Source of the DNA: Chryseobacterium indologenes
Lineage (GTDB): Bacteria > Bacteroidota > Bacteroidia > Flavobacteriales > Weeksellaceae
Reading direction: 5' to 3'
NCBI GenBank assembly: GCA_002439165.1
Contig: DJTE01000002.1
Location: 162,867-226,866, forward strand
Length of the DNA: 64,000 nt
The notes beneath the pieces were generated by a model. That model was not told the DNA's origin and did not search any database. It was given only the letters and a program-made list of their open reading frames with translations. Positions 33,644 through 41,147 of the stretch are shown here, one piece after another. The translations under genes were made by a program, and so were the position numbers. Within the stretch, counting starts at the first letter, position 1; each line of letters begins with the position of its first letter.

Positions 33644-34286
33644 GGTTTTCGGTTATTGTTTTTAGTTCTCTCCAGAAAATGTCTTTATACATCCCAAATT
33701 CCGCGATCAGGAGTTGGTTGATGTATGGAATTTCGGCCAGTCTGTAAGATTTTTTTTCTACAATTCTTTCCAGATACAGTTTCCGGTAGGTTTTATCTTT
33801 TAATTCTTCTTCCCAGTTTACGTTTTCAAGATCCAGATCAAATCCGATCCCTGAATAATGAAACTGAAGGAGGATATTTTCCAGCATTCTGATGAGCGGG
33901 TCTTCCGGATCGGCAAACTGCAAAGCGGAAATCGTCTGTGGCAAAAACCGCAGTGACAGGTCTGCCGATAATAAGGCCGAAATATTTCTTTTACCTTTAA
34001 ACGGAGGAATTAATCTGTCCAGATCCTTTTCAGTGTCTTTTCTGATCAGGTATAACTGTGCGCTGTGGTAGAGAATTTTTGCAGCCCAGACGGCTGTTTC
34101 GCGGTCACAGCTGATCTGATCTGATAAAAACTCCAGTCTTTCTTTTTCAAATTCGGATTCGAAATAATCTGCAGCCTCCTGTTCCTCTTTTTTAGAGATT
34201 TCATAAAGATCTGTGAAGATTGTAATACATTCATCCTTCCGAAGCAGAAATAAGGTATCTAAAAATGCGGATTTATTTTCCATCAT
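33630..34286 (-). CDS. Hypothetical first gene of the MoxR-vWA operon
   Basis: 218 residues, helical and acidic, no membrane segment. ALLSADLSLRFLPQTISALQFADPEDPLIRMLENILLQF is the most conserved-looking stretch. No family recognised. No copy of the TTGCGCA operator precedes it, so the MoxR operon is probably not in that regulon. Confidence 0.55.
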   Translation of the reverse strand: MMENKSAFLDTLFLLRKDECITIFTDLYEISKKEEQEAADYFESEFEKERLEFLSDQISCDRETAVWAAKILYHSAQLYLIRKDTEKDLDRLIPPFKGKRNISALLSADLSLRFLPQTISALQFADPEDPLIRMLENILLQFHYSGIGFDLDLENVNWEEELKDKTYRKLYLERIVEKKSYRLAEIPYINQLLIAEFGMYKDIFWRELKTITENHGKS

Positions 34287-34324
34287 TGAACAAAAATAAA
34301 ATTATTTCTCTGAGAATAAAACTT

Positions 34325-34440
34325 TTTAGGAATATTACCAGTGAATTGTCAATTTTGCTGCACAAGTCAATGATGAATTGAAACAACCGTGAAAAAATTC
34401 ACAAGCAAAACGGATTCATTATTCACCATTTACATTATTT
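34325..34440. repeat. Interspersed repeat, family 3, copy 1
   Basis: GTGAATTGTCAATTTTGCT-GCA-CAAGTCAA ... AAAAATTCACAAGC-AA-CGGAT. It matches the copy at 34925-35035, and the two bracket the VOC gene. Confidence 0.6.
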
Positions 34441-34830
34441 CTATTCAGTTATTTCTATAATGTTACCTTCCGGGTCCAGAATAACACTTTCATAGTAACC
34501 GTCCCCTGTTGTACGTGGTTCTCCTGCGATCCTGTATCCGTCTTTTCTTAAAATTTCCGTAAGCCGGTCTACTTTTTCACGGCTTCCCGTTGAAAAAGCC
34601 AGATGTATAATTCCATACTTCTGTGCTTCAAAAGAGTTTTCGTTCTCCTGAATGTCCGGTCTGGTCATTAATTCAAGGCGGCATCCGTTTTCAAAGCTTA
34701 AAAAAAAGGATTCGAAGTTCTTTACCGGATTACGGTATTTTTCATTGGAGACAGCCCCGAAGTATTTCCGGTAAAACATTCTGGATTTTTCGAGGTCTTT
34801 TACCCAGATGGCAATATGTTCAATTTTCAT
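34441..34830 (-). CDS. VOC superfamily protein (lactoylglutathione lyase-like)
   Basis: 129 residues, single compact VOC domain: MKIEHIAIWVKDLEKSRMFY with His ligand at residue 5, IIHLAFSTGSREKVDRLTE with a central His, and SVILDPEGNIIEIT with the terminal Glu. This clean pattern suggests an active metal enzyme, substrate unknown. Monocistronic, between two copies of a repeat, so it may be a small inserted cassette. Confidence 0.85.
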   Translation of the reverse strand: MKIEHIAIWVKDLEKSRMFYRKYFGAVSNEKYRNPVKNFESFFLSFENGCRLELMTRPDIQENENSFEAQKYGIIHLAFSTGSREKVDRLTEILRKDGYRIAGEPRTTGDGYYESVILDPEGNIIEITE

Positions 34831-34924
34831 TTTTTTTAAAAATTTTAATTATTTTACAAAAGTAACTGCCGGAACGTTCGGACACCTGCTCTGTATTATG
34901 CTATCGTTGCTCCGGATTGGCAAT

Positions 34925-35035
34925 GTTATTTTGGTGAATGGCCAATTTTGCTTTGCAAGTCAACAGTGAATTGAGCTTAAAAAATTCACAAGCGAAGCGG
35001 ATGACTATTTACCATTGACAGTTCATAATCCACAT
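34925..35035. repeat. Interspersed repeat, family 3, copy 2
   Basis: Same phrases as 34325-34440 (CAATTTTGCTTTGCAAGTCAA, AAAAATTCACAAGCGAAGCGGAT). Confidence 0.6.
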
Positions 35036-35069
35036 ATTTAGTATCTTTGCCCACATTCAAAATAAAATT

Positions 35070-35780
35070 ATGAGTATTCACATCAGTGCAAAAAAAGGAG
35101 AAATTGCTAAAGTAGTATTACAGCCGGGGGATCCGCTCCGTGCACAATATATTGCTGAAAATTATTTGGAAGATGCTAAACTGGTAAGCAAAACAAGAGG
35201 AATTTTTTATTACACCGGTCTTTATAAAGGTAAAGAAATCACTGTGGGTGCCAGCGGAATGGGGTTCCCAAGTATCGGGATCTATTCTTTTGAGCTCTTC
35301 ACCGAATATGAGGTAGATACCATCATCCGAATCGGAACCTGCGGAGCTTATACCACGGATCTTAAACTTTTTGATATTTTAAATATCGAAAATGCAGCCA
35401 GCGAAAGTACCTATGCCAAATATGCCTGGGAAATTGAAGATGAAATCCTTTCTCACCAGGGGAATATCTTTGGAACAATCAATGAAACGGCTAAAGCGCT
35501 TTCTCTGGATGCCAAAGCGATCAACGTACACAGCAGCGATATTTTCTACCGAAAAAATCCTGATATTCCTGCTATCGCAACCCAATACAACTGTCCTGCG
35601 GTAGAAATGGAGGCTTTCGGGTTATTTGCCAACGCCCGGCATTTAGGGAAAAATGCGGCAACGATCCTTACCGTTACTGATATTATTCCTACTCACGAAA
35701 AAATTTCAGCTGACGAAAGGGAAAAAGCCCTGAAGCCGATGATGGAGCTTGCTTTGGAAGCTGCTTTGAAAAGTCTTTAG
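35070..35780 (+). CDS. deoD: Purine nucleoside phosphorylase, DeoD type
   Basis: 236 residues, the usual DeoD length. MSIHISAKKGEIAKVVLQPGDPLRAQYIAENYL is the N-terminal phosphate-binding signature. TRGIFYYTGLYKGKEITVGASGMGFPSIGIYSFEL, GTCGAYTTDLK and AVEMEAFGLFANA (Glu-Met-Glu ribose contact) follow, with DIIPTHEKISADERE near the end. It releases purine bases from nucleosides with phosphate in nucleotide salvage, which would also recycle nucleosides from RNA decay. Single gene with its own promoter. Confidence 0.95.
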   Translation: MSIHISAKKGEIAKVVLQPGDPLRAQYIAENYLEDAKLVSKTRGIFYYTGLYKGKEITVGASGMGFPSIGIYSFELFTEYEVDTIIRIGTCGAYTTDLKLFDILNIENAASESTYAKYAWEIEDEILSHQGNIFGTINETAKALSLDAKAINVHSSDIFYRKNPDIPAIATQYNCPAVEMEAFGLFANARHLGKNAATILTVTDIIPTHEKISADEREKALKPMMELALEAALKSL

Positions 35781-35809
35781 AATCTGAATTCATCAACAGA
35801 CTGACTATT

Positions 35810-35960
35810 TCTGATCTGGCTTGATATTTAAAATAAACGCAAAGCTTGGATAACCTGATGTTTTATTTTGAGAAGGCAAAGAGTGGCGACTTCGTCGCTG
35901 ATGAAGCGGTGTGATAACGTACGTTTCATTGAATCAATACTTCTTAAATCTACGATATTA
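35810..35960. repeat. Interspersed repeat, family 4, copy 1
   Basis: ACGCAAAGCTTGGATAA ... GCGACTTCGTCGCTGATGAAGC is shared with 42565-42650. Noncoding palindromic core GCGACttcGTCGC. Confidence 0.55.
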
Positions 35961-35986
35961 ATCATGAAACTTTGTGTTGTAAAAAT

Positions 35987-36018
35987 AAAAGAGCTTTACT
36001 TTACAGTAGGGCTCTTTT
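35987..36018. terminator. Bidirectional terminator between deoD and TatD gene
   Basis: AAAGAGCtttactttacagtagGGCTCTTTTTT, with A/T runs on both sides. Confidence 0.7.
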
Positions 36019-36804
36019 TTATATTTTGAAAAAATTCCCGGCCGTTTCTGTGGTTTCATCTGCAACTTCAGCAATACTGATCTTCTTCCAGCGGGCAATT
36101 GTCTGCGCCACGTACGGAAGATAAGAAGGTTCATTGCGGCGGTTCTGTGTTCTCGGCATATTTTTCGGCAGCATAAACGGAGCGTCTGTTTCAATCATCA
36201 TCCGGTCCAGAGGGGTATATCTGATCACCTCTTCCAGATGGCTGAATCTTTTCTCATCACTTATTGCCCCGGTAAATCCTAAGTAAAAGCCTTTATCCAG
36301 GTATATTTTCGCTTCTTCCAGAGTTCCTGTAAAACAGTGTACGACTGCTTCCGGTAATTTGGAAAGATACTCATCCGTAATTTCGTTAAACCTTTTAAAT
36401 GCAGCTCTTTCATGCAGAAAAAGCGGTTTACGGACTTCAATGGCCAATTCAAGCTGAGCCCTGTAACATTTTTCCTGAACAGGCCTTGGTGAAAAGTCCC
36501 TGTCGAAATCCAGTCCGCACTCTCCTACTGAGATGACATGATCCAGGTTTAATAGTTGTCTGAGTCCGGGGATGCTTTCTGAGTTGAAAGATTTGGCGTC
36601 GTGGGGATGGATTCCCGCTGTGGAATACAGGATTTCAGGGTAGTCTGCCGCGATTTCTGCGGATTCTCGGCTTCCTCTTACGCTGGTTCCGGTAAGGATC
36701 ATGTGATCTACTCCGTTGTCCAGGGCACGGTTGATGATTTCGTCGTGTTCGTTGTGAAACTGTTTATTGGTCAGGTTAATGCCAATGTCGATATATGTGT
36801 TCAT
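36019..36804 (-). CDS. TatD family hydrolase/exonuclease
   Basis: 261 residues, normal for TatD. Metal ligands: IDIGINLT (variant of the H-x-H site), GIHPHDA (His near 66), SVGECGLDFDRDFSP (Glu near 95), LFLHERAA, VVHCFTGTL and MIETDAPFM (Asp near 208). TatD enzymes are Mg-dependent 3'-5' exonucleases on single-stranded DNA and RNA ends. It is 66 bp downstream of a tRNA-like gene on the same strand and closes the operator-3 operon, fitting RNA end trimming. Confidence 0.9.
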   Translation of the reverse strand: MNTYIDIGINLTNKQFHNEHDEIINRALDNGVDHMILTGTSVRGSRESAEIAADYPEILYSTAGIHPHDAKSFNSESIPGLRQLLNLDHVISVGECGLDFDRDFSPRPVQEKCYRAQLELAIEVRKPLFLHERAAFKRFNEITDEYLSKLPEAVVHCFTGTLEEAKIYLDKGFYLGFTGAISDEKRFSHLEEVIRYTPLDRMMIETDAPFMLPKNMPRTQNRRNEPSYLPYVAQTIARWKKISIAEVADETTETAGNFFKI

Positions 36805-36870
36805 AATATTTTTTATTTTTTCTTAATTTCTTTTTTTTGGTTCTTTCGTTATTTTATTTTGGTTTAAAAA

Positions 36871-36946
36871 GACAGAGCAGACAGGATTTGAACCTGTAAA
36901 GCTCCTTGTCGGGATCGTTTTTCAGCTTAAACTACTGCTTCTGTCC
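36871..36946 (-). ncRNA. tRNA-like RNA with extended acceptor stem (element D)
   Basis: The ends GACAGAAGCAG and CTGCTCTGTC pair over ten base pairs with one bulge, longer than the normal seven. T-arm TACAGG-TTCAAAT-CCTGT is good. The D-region TAGTTTAAGCTGAAAAAC is the type seen in array E. The anticodon arm (GATCC-CGACAAG-GAGCT) pairs poorly and lacks T33. The 5' end is six bases after the stop of the 638-residue gene, so it must be cut from the mRNA. Confidence 0.6.
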
Positions 36947-36951
36947 TATGA

Positions 36952-38868
36952 TTATGCTTCTGCTTCCAGAAGACTGAAATATTCTTCAGCGGTTAAAGGT
37001 CTCACATTTCCTTCCGGGCGGACTTCCTTTTTCAATTCACAGATCAGCACATCGCCCTGCCTTTTCAGACATTTAATATGAGGAATGATATTCTCGTGAA
37101 TCCTGAAGGTAGATGCTATCGCGGTTAATGCGTTATCTTTATACCGGGATTCTATCCAGAGCCAGTGTTCTTCCGAGGTAGAAGGGCACCAGCATTTCAC
37201 GGCATAAGAATGTTGTTCCCTTCCCCACAGGGACAGTCTGAATTTCTCATTTTCCACTTCATATACTTCGTAATAATTGGTTCTCTGTATCCGGTTTTTG
37301 TTTCCGTTTTCATCGTATTCAAAGTAATTGACCTGAATTTCGTCCTGACAGATTTTTCCGGCATCTAGTTTTTTCATTAATGTTCCCACCCCGAGATAGC
37401 TGAAACAGAAAAGTTTAAAATCCCTGTCGTAATGGGTAAAAAACTCTTCATAACGGATGGGGTCTGTTTGAGTCCATACTCTTTCAATCTGATGTAAAAC
37501 TTTTTTAAAGTTGGGTGAATTGTAGTTGATCCACTCTCTTTCATATTCACGGGTGACAAAGTTCTGAAAGCTTTTATGCCGCAGTTTTAAAATAGAGACC
37601 AGTTTTTTAAGCGGATAGCTGAAACAGTCATACATCACTCCCGCATGCAGTCTGGCGATATAACACCTGTTTTTTGATACAAACAGGTTTTCCCTTACAT
37701 TAAAATGGATATGTTCTGCAAAGTCTTCCAAGCCGTCATTTTCATCGAACAGGTAATTACCTATCTTCTTTAATGAAGGCAGTTCTGAGTTTTTCTGCTT
37801 TTCATTGACCATAGATCCGATATACTCCAGTGATCTGAAGTTAAAACTTCCATTAGAGCTTACATATCCATTGATCTTCTTTAAATGATTGAATTCACAG
37901 TATTTCCCCATTATCAGATTTCCTACTTCCAGTACGTTTTCTGCCAGAACCTGATGGGTATTCAGACTTCCCTGTACCTTCTGCAGCTCTGTCAGGTAAC
38001 AGGTTTCAAATCCACTGTTCTGAAAGTTTCCGTTTATTTCTTTCAGGAAAGGAAATCCTGCTCCTGCATACTGTCCGATCTGAATACTTCCTGATTTTTC
38101 CAGAAGCGGAAATGCTGCATAAGAATTATTACTGATCTCAATATTTCCCGAAATTTCCTCAAGTCCGGGAAAATCCACTCTGGTCCGGTTTATTTTCAGG
38201 TTTCCGATTATTTTTTTCATAACCGGAAAATCATAATTGAAATGAGCCTGTGTCTTATCCTGACATTCTATTTTTAGCCGTCCGTGGATATATTCAAGAT
38301 TGGGGAAGGAAACATTTTTACTGTAAATATTAATTCTACCCCGGATTTCCCGCTGTCTGAATGTAATATTATTCGCCACAATACTGATGTTGAAATTCCC
38401 GTCCACAGGCAAAGCATCAGCCTGATCCTGGTGACTGATCTCAATGACCTGTCTTCTATCCGTCAGTTTTCTGCTTCCTGAATATACTCCGGCATTCTTT
38501 ACCTTGATACTTCCGCCTATCTGTACAGGATCTTTAAAATTGAAATCAACGATGCATTTGAAGTTTCCGTTTACTTTTTCCAGCCGGCTTAATTGTGTTT
38601 CATAATGCATGGCCAGATGACCGTCTACGGATCTTAGCTCCGGTAATGCACAGCCTGCTGCATCCACGGAAAGGTTTCCCCGGATATTCACCAATTCCGG
38701 AAAACGGCATCCTTCTCCCCTCAACAGCAGATTACCCGCTATTTCTCTTACATCAAAGATCATGTTTTCAGCATAGATCTCTATGGATGCATATTCATCA
38801 AAACGGATATTCTCAAGGTCTGCCCCGGAAAATATTTTATATCTTTTTACAGGATTAATCGTATACAT
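36952..38868 (-). CDS. Leucine-rich-repeat-like beta-helix protein, cytoplasmic
   Basis: 638 residues with no signal peptide. About residues 25-360 are tandem irregular repeats of roughly 20-25 residues built on (F/L)P-L-x-G-x-(I/L)-x-(I/V) strands, for example LRSVDGHLAMHYETQLSRLEKVNGNFK and FPGLEEISGNIEISNNSYAAFPLLEKSGSIQI. This is an LRR or beta-helix recognition surface. A C-terminal domain (about 400-638) has YDRDFKLFCFSYLGVG and WLWIESRYKDNALTAIASTFRIHENIIPHIKCLKRQGDVL, unassigned. It is embedded between tRNA genes in one operon, so RNA or toxin recognition is a tempting inference. Confidence 0.6.
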   Translation of the reverse strand: MYTINPVKRYKIFSGADLENIRFDEYASIEIYAENMIFDVREIAGNLLLRGEGCRFPELVNIRGNLSVDAAGCALPELRSVDGHLAMHYETQLSRLEKVNGNFKCIVDFNFKDPVQIGGSIKVKNAGVYSGSRKLTDRRQVIEISHQDQADALPVDGNFNISIVANNITFRQREIRGRINIYSKNVSFPNLEYIHGRLKIECQDKTQAHFNYDFPVMKKIIGNLKINRTRVDFPGLEEISGNIEISNNSYAAFPLLEKSGSIQIGQYAGAGFPFLKEINGNFQNSGFETCYLTELQKVQGSLNTHQVLAENVLEVGNLIMGKYCEFNHLKKINGYVSSNGSFNFRSLEYIGSMVNEKQKNSELPSLKKIGNYLFDENDGLEDFAEHIHFNVRENLFVSKNRCYIARLHAGVMYDCFSYPLKKLVSILKLRHKSFQNFVTREYEREWINYNSPNFKKVLHQIERVWTQTDPIRYEEFFTHYDRDFKLFCFSYLGVGTLMKKLDAGKICQDEIQVNYFEYDENGNKNRIQRTNYYEVYEVENEKFRLSLWGREQHSYAVKCWCPSTSEEHWLWIESRYKDNALTAIASTFRIHENIIPHIKCLKRQGDVLICELKKEVRPEGNVRPLTAEEYFSLLEAEA

Positions 38869-39289
38869 TTTCGTTGAGCTGGGTTATGGGATTGTATTCC
38901 TGCTGGATATATTTTACAAAATACCTGCTTTCTATGCGAAGCATCTTATGTTCGTCATGCGTAATAAAGGCATCATCCGGAATAAAGAGTGTTTCCGTAC
39001 TGTCGTTACGGTCGATTATTTTATAATCCGATGTTTTCATCATATGCTGATTACTCGTTTTTTCGAGACAATATTCCTTGTAATCTTTCGTATACTCTTC
39101 AAGTTTTGCAATTTTTTTCGTGCAGACCGGCATTATTTTTAATTTCGATGCTGTTACCGGATTTTCTTCAGAAATTGGAGTTTCCTTCGGTATTACAGGA
39201 TCTTTCACAGATTTTTCACCTCTGACTATCGGAGCTGGAGTATAAATTTCATCAACAATCCGGAAAAAAAGCAATAGATTTTTAAGCAT
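38855..39289 (-). CDS. Hypothetical protein between tRNA array E and the LRR-like protein
   Basis: 144 residues, no recognised family. Proline-rich linker near 20-50 (TPAPIVRGEKSVKDPVIPKETP). The C-terminal half resembles the start of a recognition domain (TLFIPDDAFITHDEHKMLRIESRYFV). It starts 17 bases after the last tRNA of array E and overlaps the LRR-like gene by 14 bases. Confidence 0.55.
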   Translation of the reverse strand: MLKNLLLFFRIVDEIYTPAPIVRGEKSVKDPVIPKETPISEENPVTASKLKIMPVCTKKIAKLEEYTKDYKEYCLEKTSNQHMMKTSDYKIIDRNDSTETLFIPDDAFITHDEHKMLRIESRYFVKYIQQEYNPITQLNENVYD

Positions 39290-39305
39290 AACATTATTTT
39301 TTTAA

Positions 39306-39383
39306 AGTAAAAGAAAACCGGGGTCGAACCGGTAATGTACTCTTTAAGAATAAGTTTTTCCAGATTAAACTATTTCTTTTACT
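39306..39383 (-). tRNA. tRNA-like, Leu (TAA)-type anticodon, 11-bp acceptor
   Basis: The ends AGTAAAAGAAA and TTTCTTTTACT pair perfectly over 11 bp. T-arm ACCGG-TTCGACC-CCGGT. Anticodon arm TATT-CTTAAAG-AGTA with T33. D-region AGTTTAATCTGGAAAAACT is shared with two neighbours. There is no long variable arm as Leu requires. Confidence 0.6.
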
Positions 39384-39392
39384 GTTTCAATT

Positions 39393-39465
39393 GGGAGATA
39401 AACGGGACTCGAACCCGTATCGATTCGGGGTAGGAATACGTTTTTCCAGTTAAACTATTATCTCC
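39393..39465 (-). tRNA. tRNA-like, anticodon ACC (Gly-type)
   Basis: Acceptor GGAGATAA/TTATCTCC, T-arm ACGGG-TTCGAGT-CCCGT. Anticodon arm ATTC-CTACCCC-GAAT. ACC is not a usual bacterial tRNA-Gly anticodon. It shares acceptor and D-region with the Ser(GCT) element. Confidence 0.6.
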
Positions 39466-39474
39466 GGGATTAAA

Positions 39475-39549
39475 TGGAGTACAGCAGGATTTGAACCTAC
39501 AACCTCGTCCATGCTGCAGACGTATTCATCTTGTTGAACTATGTACTCC
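39475..39549 (-). tRNA. tRNA-like, Ala/Cys-ambiguous anticodon
   Basis: Acceptor GGAGTACA/TGTACTCC is perfect; T-arm GTAGG-TTCAAAT-CCTGC. Anticodon stem CGTCT/GGACG encloses GCAGCAT, which puts C at position 33 and AGC at 34-36. An alternative register gives GCA after T33. Isotype unclear. Confidence 0.6.
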
Positions 39550-39551
39550 TG

Positions 39552-39623
39552 TGAAACGTGCGGGATTCGAACCCGCATCCTCCGGCGAGGAAAGCCAGCG
39601 TTCTTCCATTGAACTAACGTTTC
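39552..39623 (-). tRNA. tRNA-Gly (TCC)
   Basis: Acceptor GAAACGT/ACGTTTC is perfect. Anticodon arm CTGGC-TTTCCTC-GCCGG, T-arm GCGGG-TTCGAAT-CCCGC. Canonical fold and length, but an A/T-rich acceptor unlike normal tRNA-Gly. Confidence 0.8.
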
Positions 39624-39630
39624 GTTTTTT

Positions 39631-39703
39631 GGGAGATAAGCAGGATTCGAACCTGCAATTCATCTTAGCAAAATGTGTTTTTCCAGTTATTACTATTATC
39701 TCC
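39631..39703 (-). tRNA. tRNA-like, anticodon GCT (Ser-type), no long variable arm
   Basis: Acceptor GGAGATAA/TTATCTCC, anticodon arm CATT-TTGCTAA-GATG, T-arm GCAGG-TTCGAAT-CCTGC. Bacterial tRNA-Ser needs a long variable arm for charging, and this lacks one. The 5' end is eight bases after the stop codon of the SDR gene. Confidence 0.62.
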
Positions 39704-39711
39704 GTCCGGTT

Positions 39712-41076
39712 TTACCAGGTATGAATTTTATAATTTTTCAGCAGAACCCCGCTCAGGTAATTTCCTTTGATTCCTTCTGCCACCGGATGCAGAATTCTTG
39801 CAGCTCCGTCTACGGAATCCAGCGGCGGAATATACCCCTGTTCAAACTGTTTTTTTCTTAAACTTTCTTTTGCGCCCGTGGAAATCCATCCTACATCCAC
39901 GGCACTCATGTAGATCTGATCTTTTTCAAATTCTCTTGCGGAAGTAAAGGTCATCATATTCAAAGCGGCCTTCGTCATATTGGTATGCGGATGAAAAACC
40001 GTCTTATTTTCGTAGCTGAAAATTCCTTCTGATGAGGTGACATTGATGATGAATTTTTCTTTAAACAAAGAGTTTTTCATTAGGGGTTTCAGTTCCTTGA
40101 TCAGAAAATACGGAGCGATATGATTGATGAGGTTCACCTCTACCAGTTCGTACATGGAAACTTCTTCCAGTGTAGAATTCCAGCTTGTTTTCTCACGGTT
40201 ATCTACCGGCTGTCCGAATCGGGTAAGTGCAATCTGTGATTCTTCATTCTCCGCATATTCCAGTCTGGCGATCTCTTTTGAAATTTCTGTCCGGTTCGGA
40301 ATGAAATTCGGAATATGTTTAAATTCCAGTTCTTTTTCTTTTTCCTTTTTGATGATCGGGAGATAGTATTCATCCGGGTACTTGATGGTCTGGGCGGCGT
40401 TATTGATCAGGATATCCAGCGTATCAAAATGTAACCGGTAAAAATCTACAAATTCCTGAATGGCTTTTAAGTTTCTCAAATCCAGGCCATATATCCAAAG
40501 TCTGTCTTTCCATTCACTGTAATCTGCTTCCTGCTGCAAAGTTTGAAGGGCCAGTGCGGGGAAACGAGTTGTCAAAACCAGATTGGCTCCGTTTCTCAGC
40601 AGCTTCAACGCCGTGGCAAAGCCTACTTTTACTCTTCCTCCGGTAAGAATGGCATTTCTCCCGGTAAGATCGGCTGTCAGAAAACGTTTTTCATAGTTTT
40701 CTCCGGCACATTCCGGGCACATCCGGGTATAGAACGAGTGGGCGTACTGATAGCTCCGGTTACAGCAGTAGCAGTTTTTAGGGATCTGAAGTTTCGTTAA
40801 TTTCGTTTCGTCTTTTTCATCATCATAAAAACCTGAAACCCCAGCCAGTGCTTTTTTCACGAGTACGGCTTCTGAGCTGATCTCCAGATCATGTGTTTTC
40901 ATACGGGAATAGCTTTCCTGACGGTTCTGTTTTTTCGCATTTTTATGAATCTTCGTGATCAGTCCTGAAAACGTTCTGTTATCCGGATTGAGGAAGGGTT
41001 CGTCCTTCAGGGCATTCAATACCTTGAGACATGTTTCCCATTCATTTTTTGAAAATTTTTGCTCCGAAAGTTCCAT
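39712..41076 (-). CDS. SDR-fold protein with N-terminal extension and zinc-ribbon insert
   Basis: 454 residues. An N-terminal helical region (1-95) precedes a four-Cys zinc site (C102, C104/C105, C120, C123) and then a Rossmann SDR core: TGGRVKVG cofactor loop at 145-152, NNAAQ near 227, and VTSSEGIFS near 345. At the catalytic YxxxK position the sequence reads TNMTK, so the Tyr is missing and ordinary dehydrogenase chemistry is unlikely. It is the first gene after operator copy 3, with five tRNA genes directly behind it. A nucleotide-binding RNA-associated role is inferred from context. Confidence 0.75.
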   Translation of the reverse strand: MELSEQKFSKNEWETCLKVLNALKDEPFLNPDNRTFSGLITKIHKNAKKQNRQESYSRMKTHDLEISSEAVLVKKALAGVSGFYDDEKDETKLTKLQIPKNCYCCNRSYQYAHSFYTRMCPECAGENYEKRFLTADLTGRNAILTGGRVKVGFATALKLLRNGANLVLTTRFPALALQTLQQEADYSEWKDRLWIYGLDLRNLKAIQEFVDFYRLHFDTLDILINNAAQTIKYPDEYYLPIIKKEKEKELEFKHIPNFIPNRTEISKEIARLEYAENEESQIALTRFGQPVDNREKTSWNSTLEEVSMYELVEVNLINHIAPYFLIKELKPLMKNSLFKEKFIINVTSSEGIFSYENKTVFHPHTNMTKAALNMMTFTSAREFEKDQIYMSAVDVGWISTGAKESLRKKQFEQGYIPPLDSVDGAARILHPVAEGIKGNYLSGVLLKNYKIHTW

Positions 41077-41093
41077 TGCTTCAGTTTTATGTC

Positions 41094-41132
41094 TGCAAAA
41101 CTATTTTCTAAATGCGCAATCTTTTTACGCAG
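41094..41132 (-). promoter_or_regulatory. Shared RNA-island promoter/operator, copy 3 (SDR/tRNA operon)
   Basis: The plus strand shows ATGCGCA (41112-41118), ATCTTT, TTACGCA (41125-41131). On the minus strand 13 bases separate it from TTTGCA (41094-41099), with TAGTTTTG as the -7 box. It is just 18 bases before the SDR start codon, giving a very short leader. Confidence 0.78.
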
Positions 41133-41147
41133 CAGAAAAAAGATCAA

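Noticed and set aside
36895..36915. CTTGTCGGG in element D resembling the 23S segment that follows the I-CeuI site
   Set aside because: It is on the opposite strand from the RNA and only about ten bases long, so chance is sufficient.
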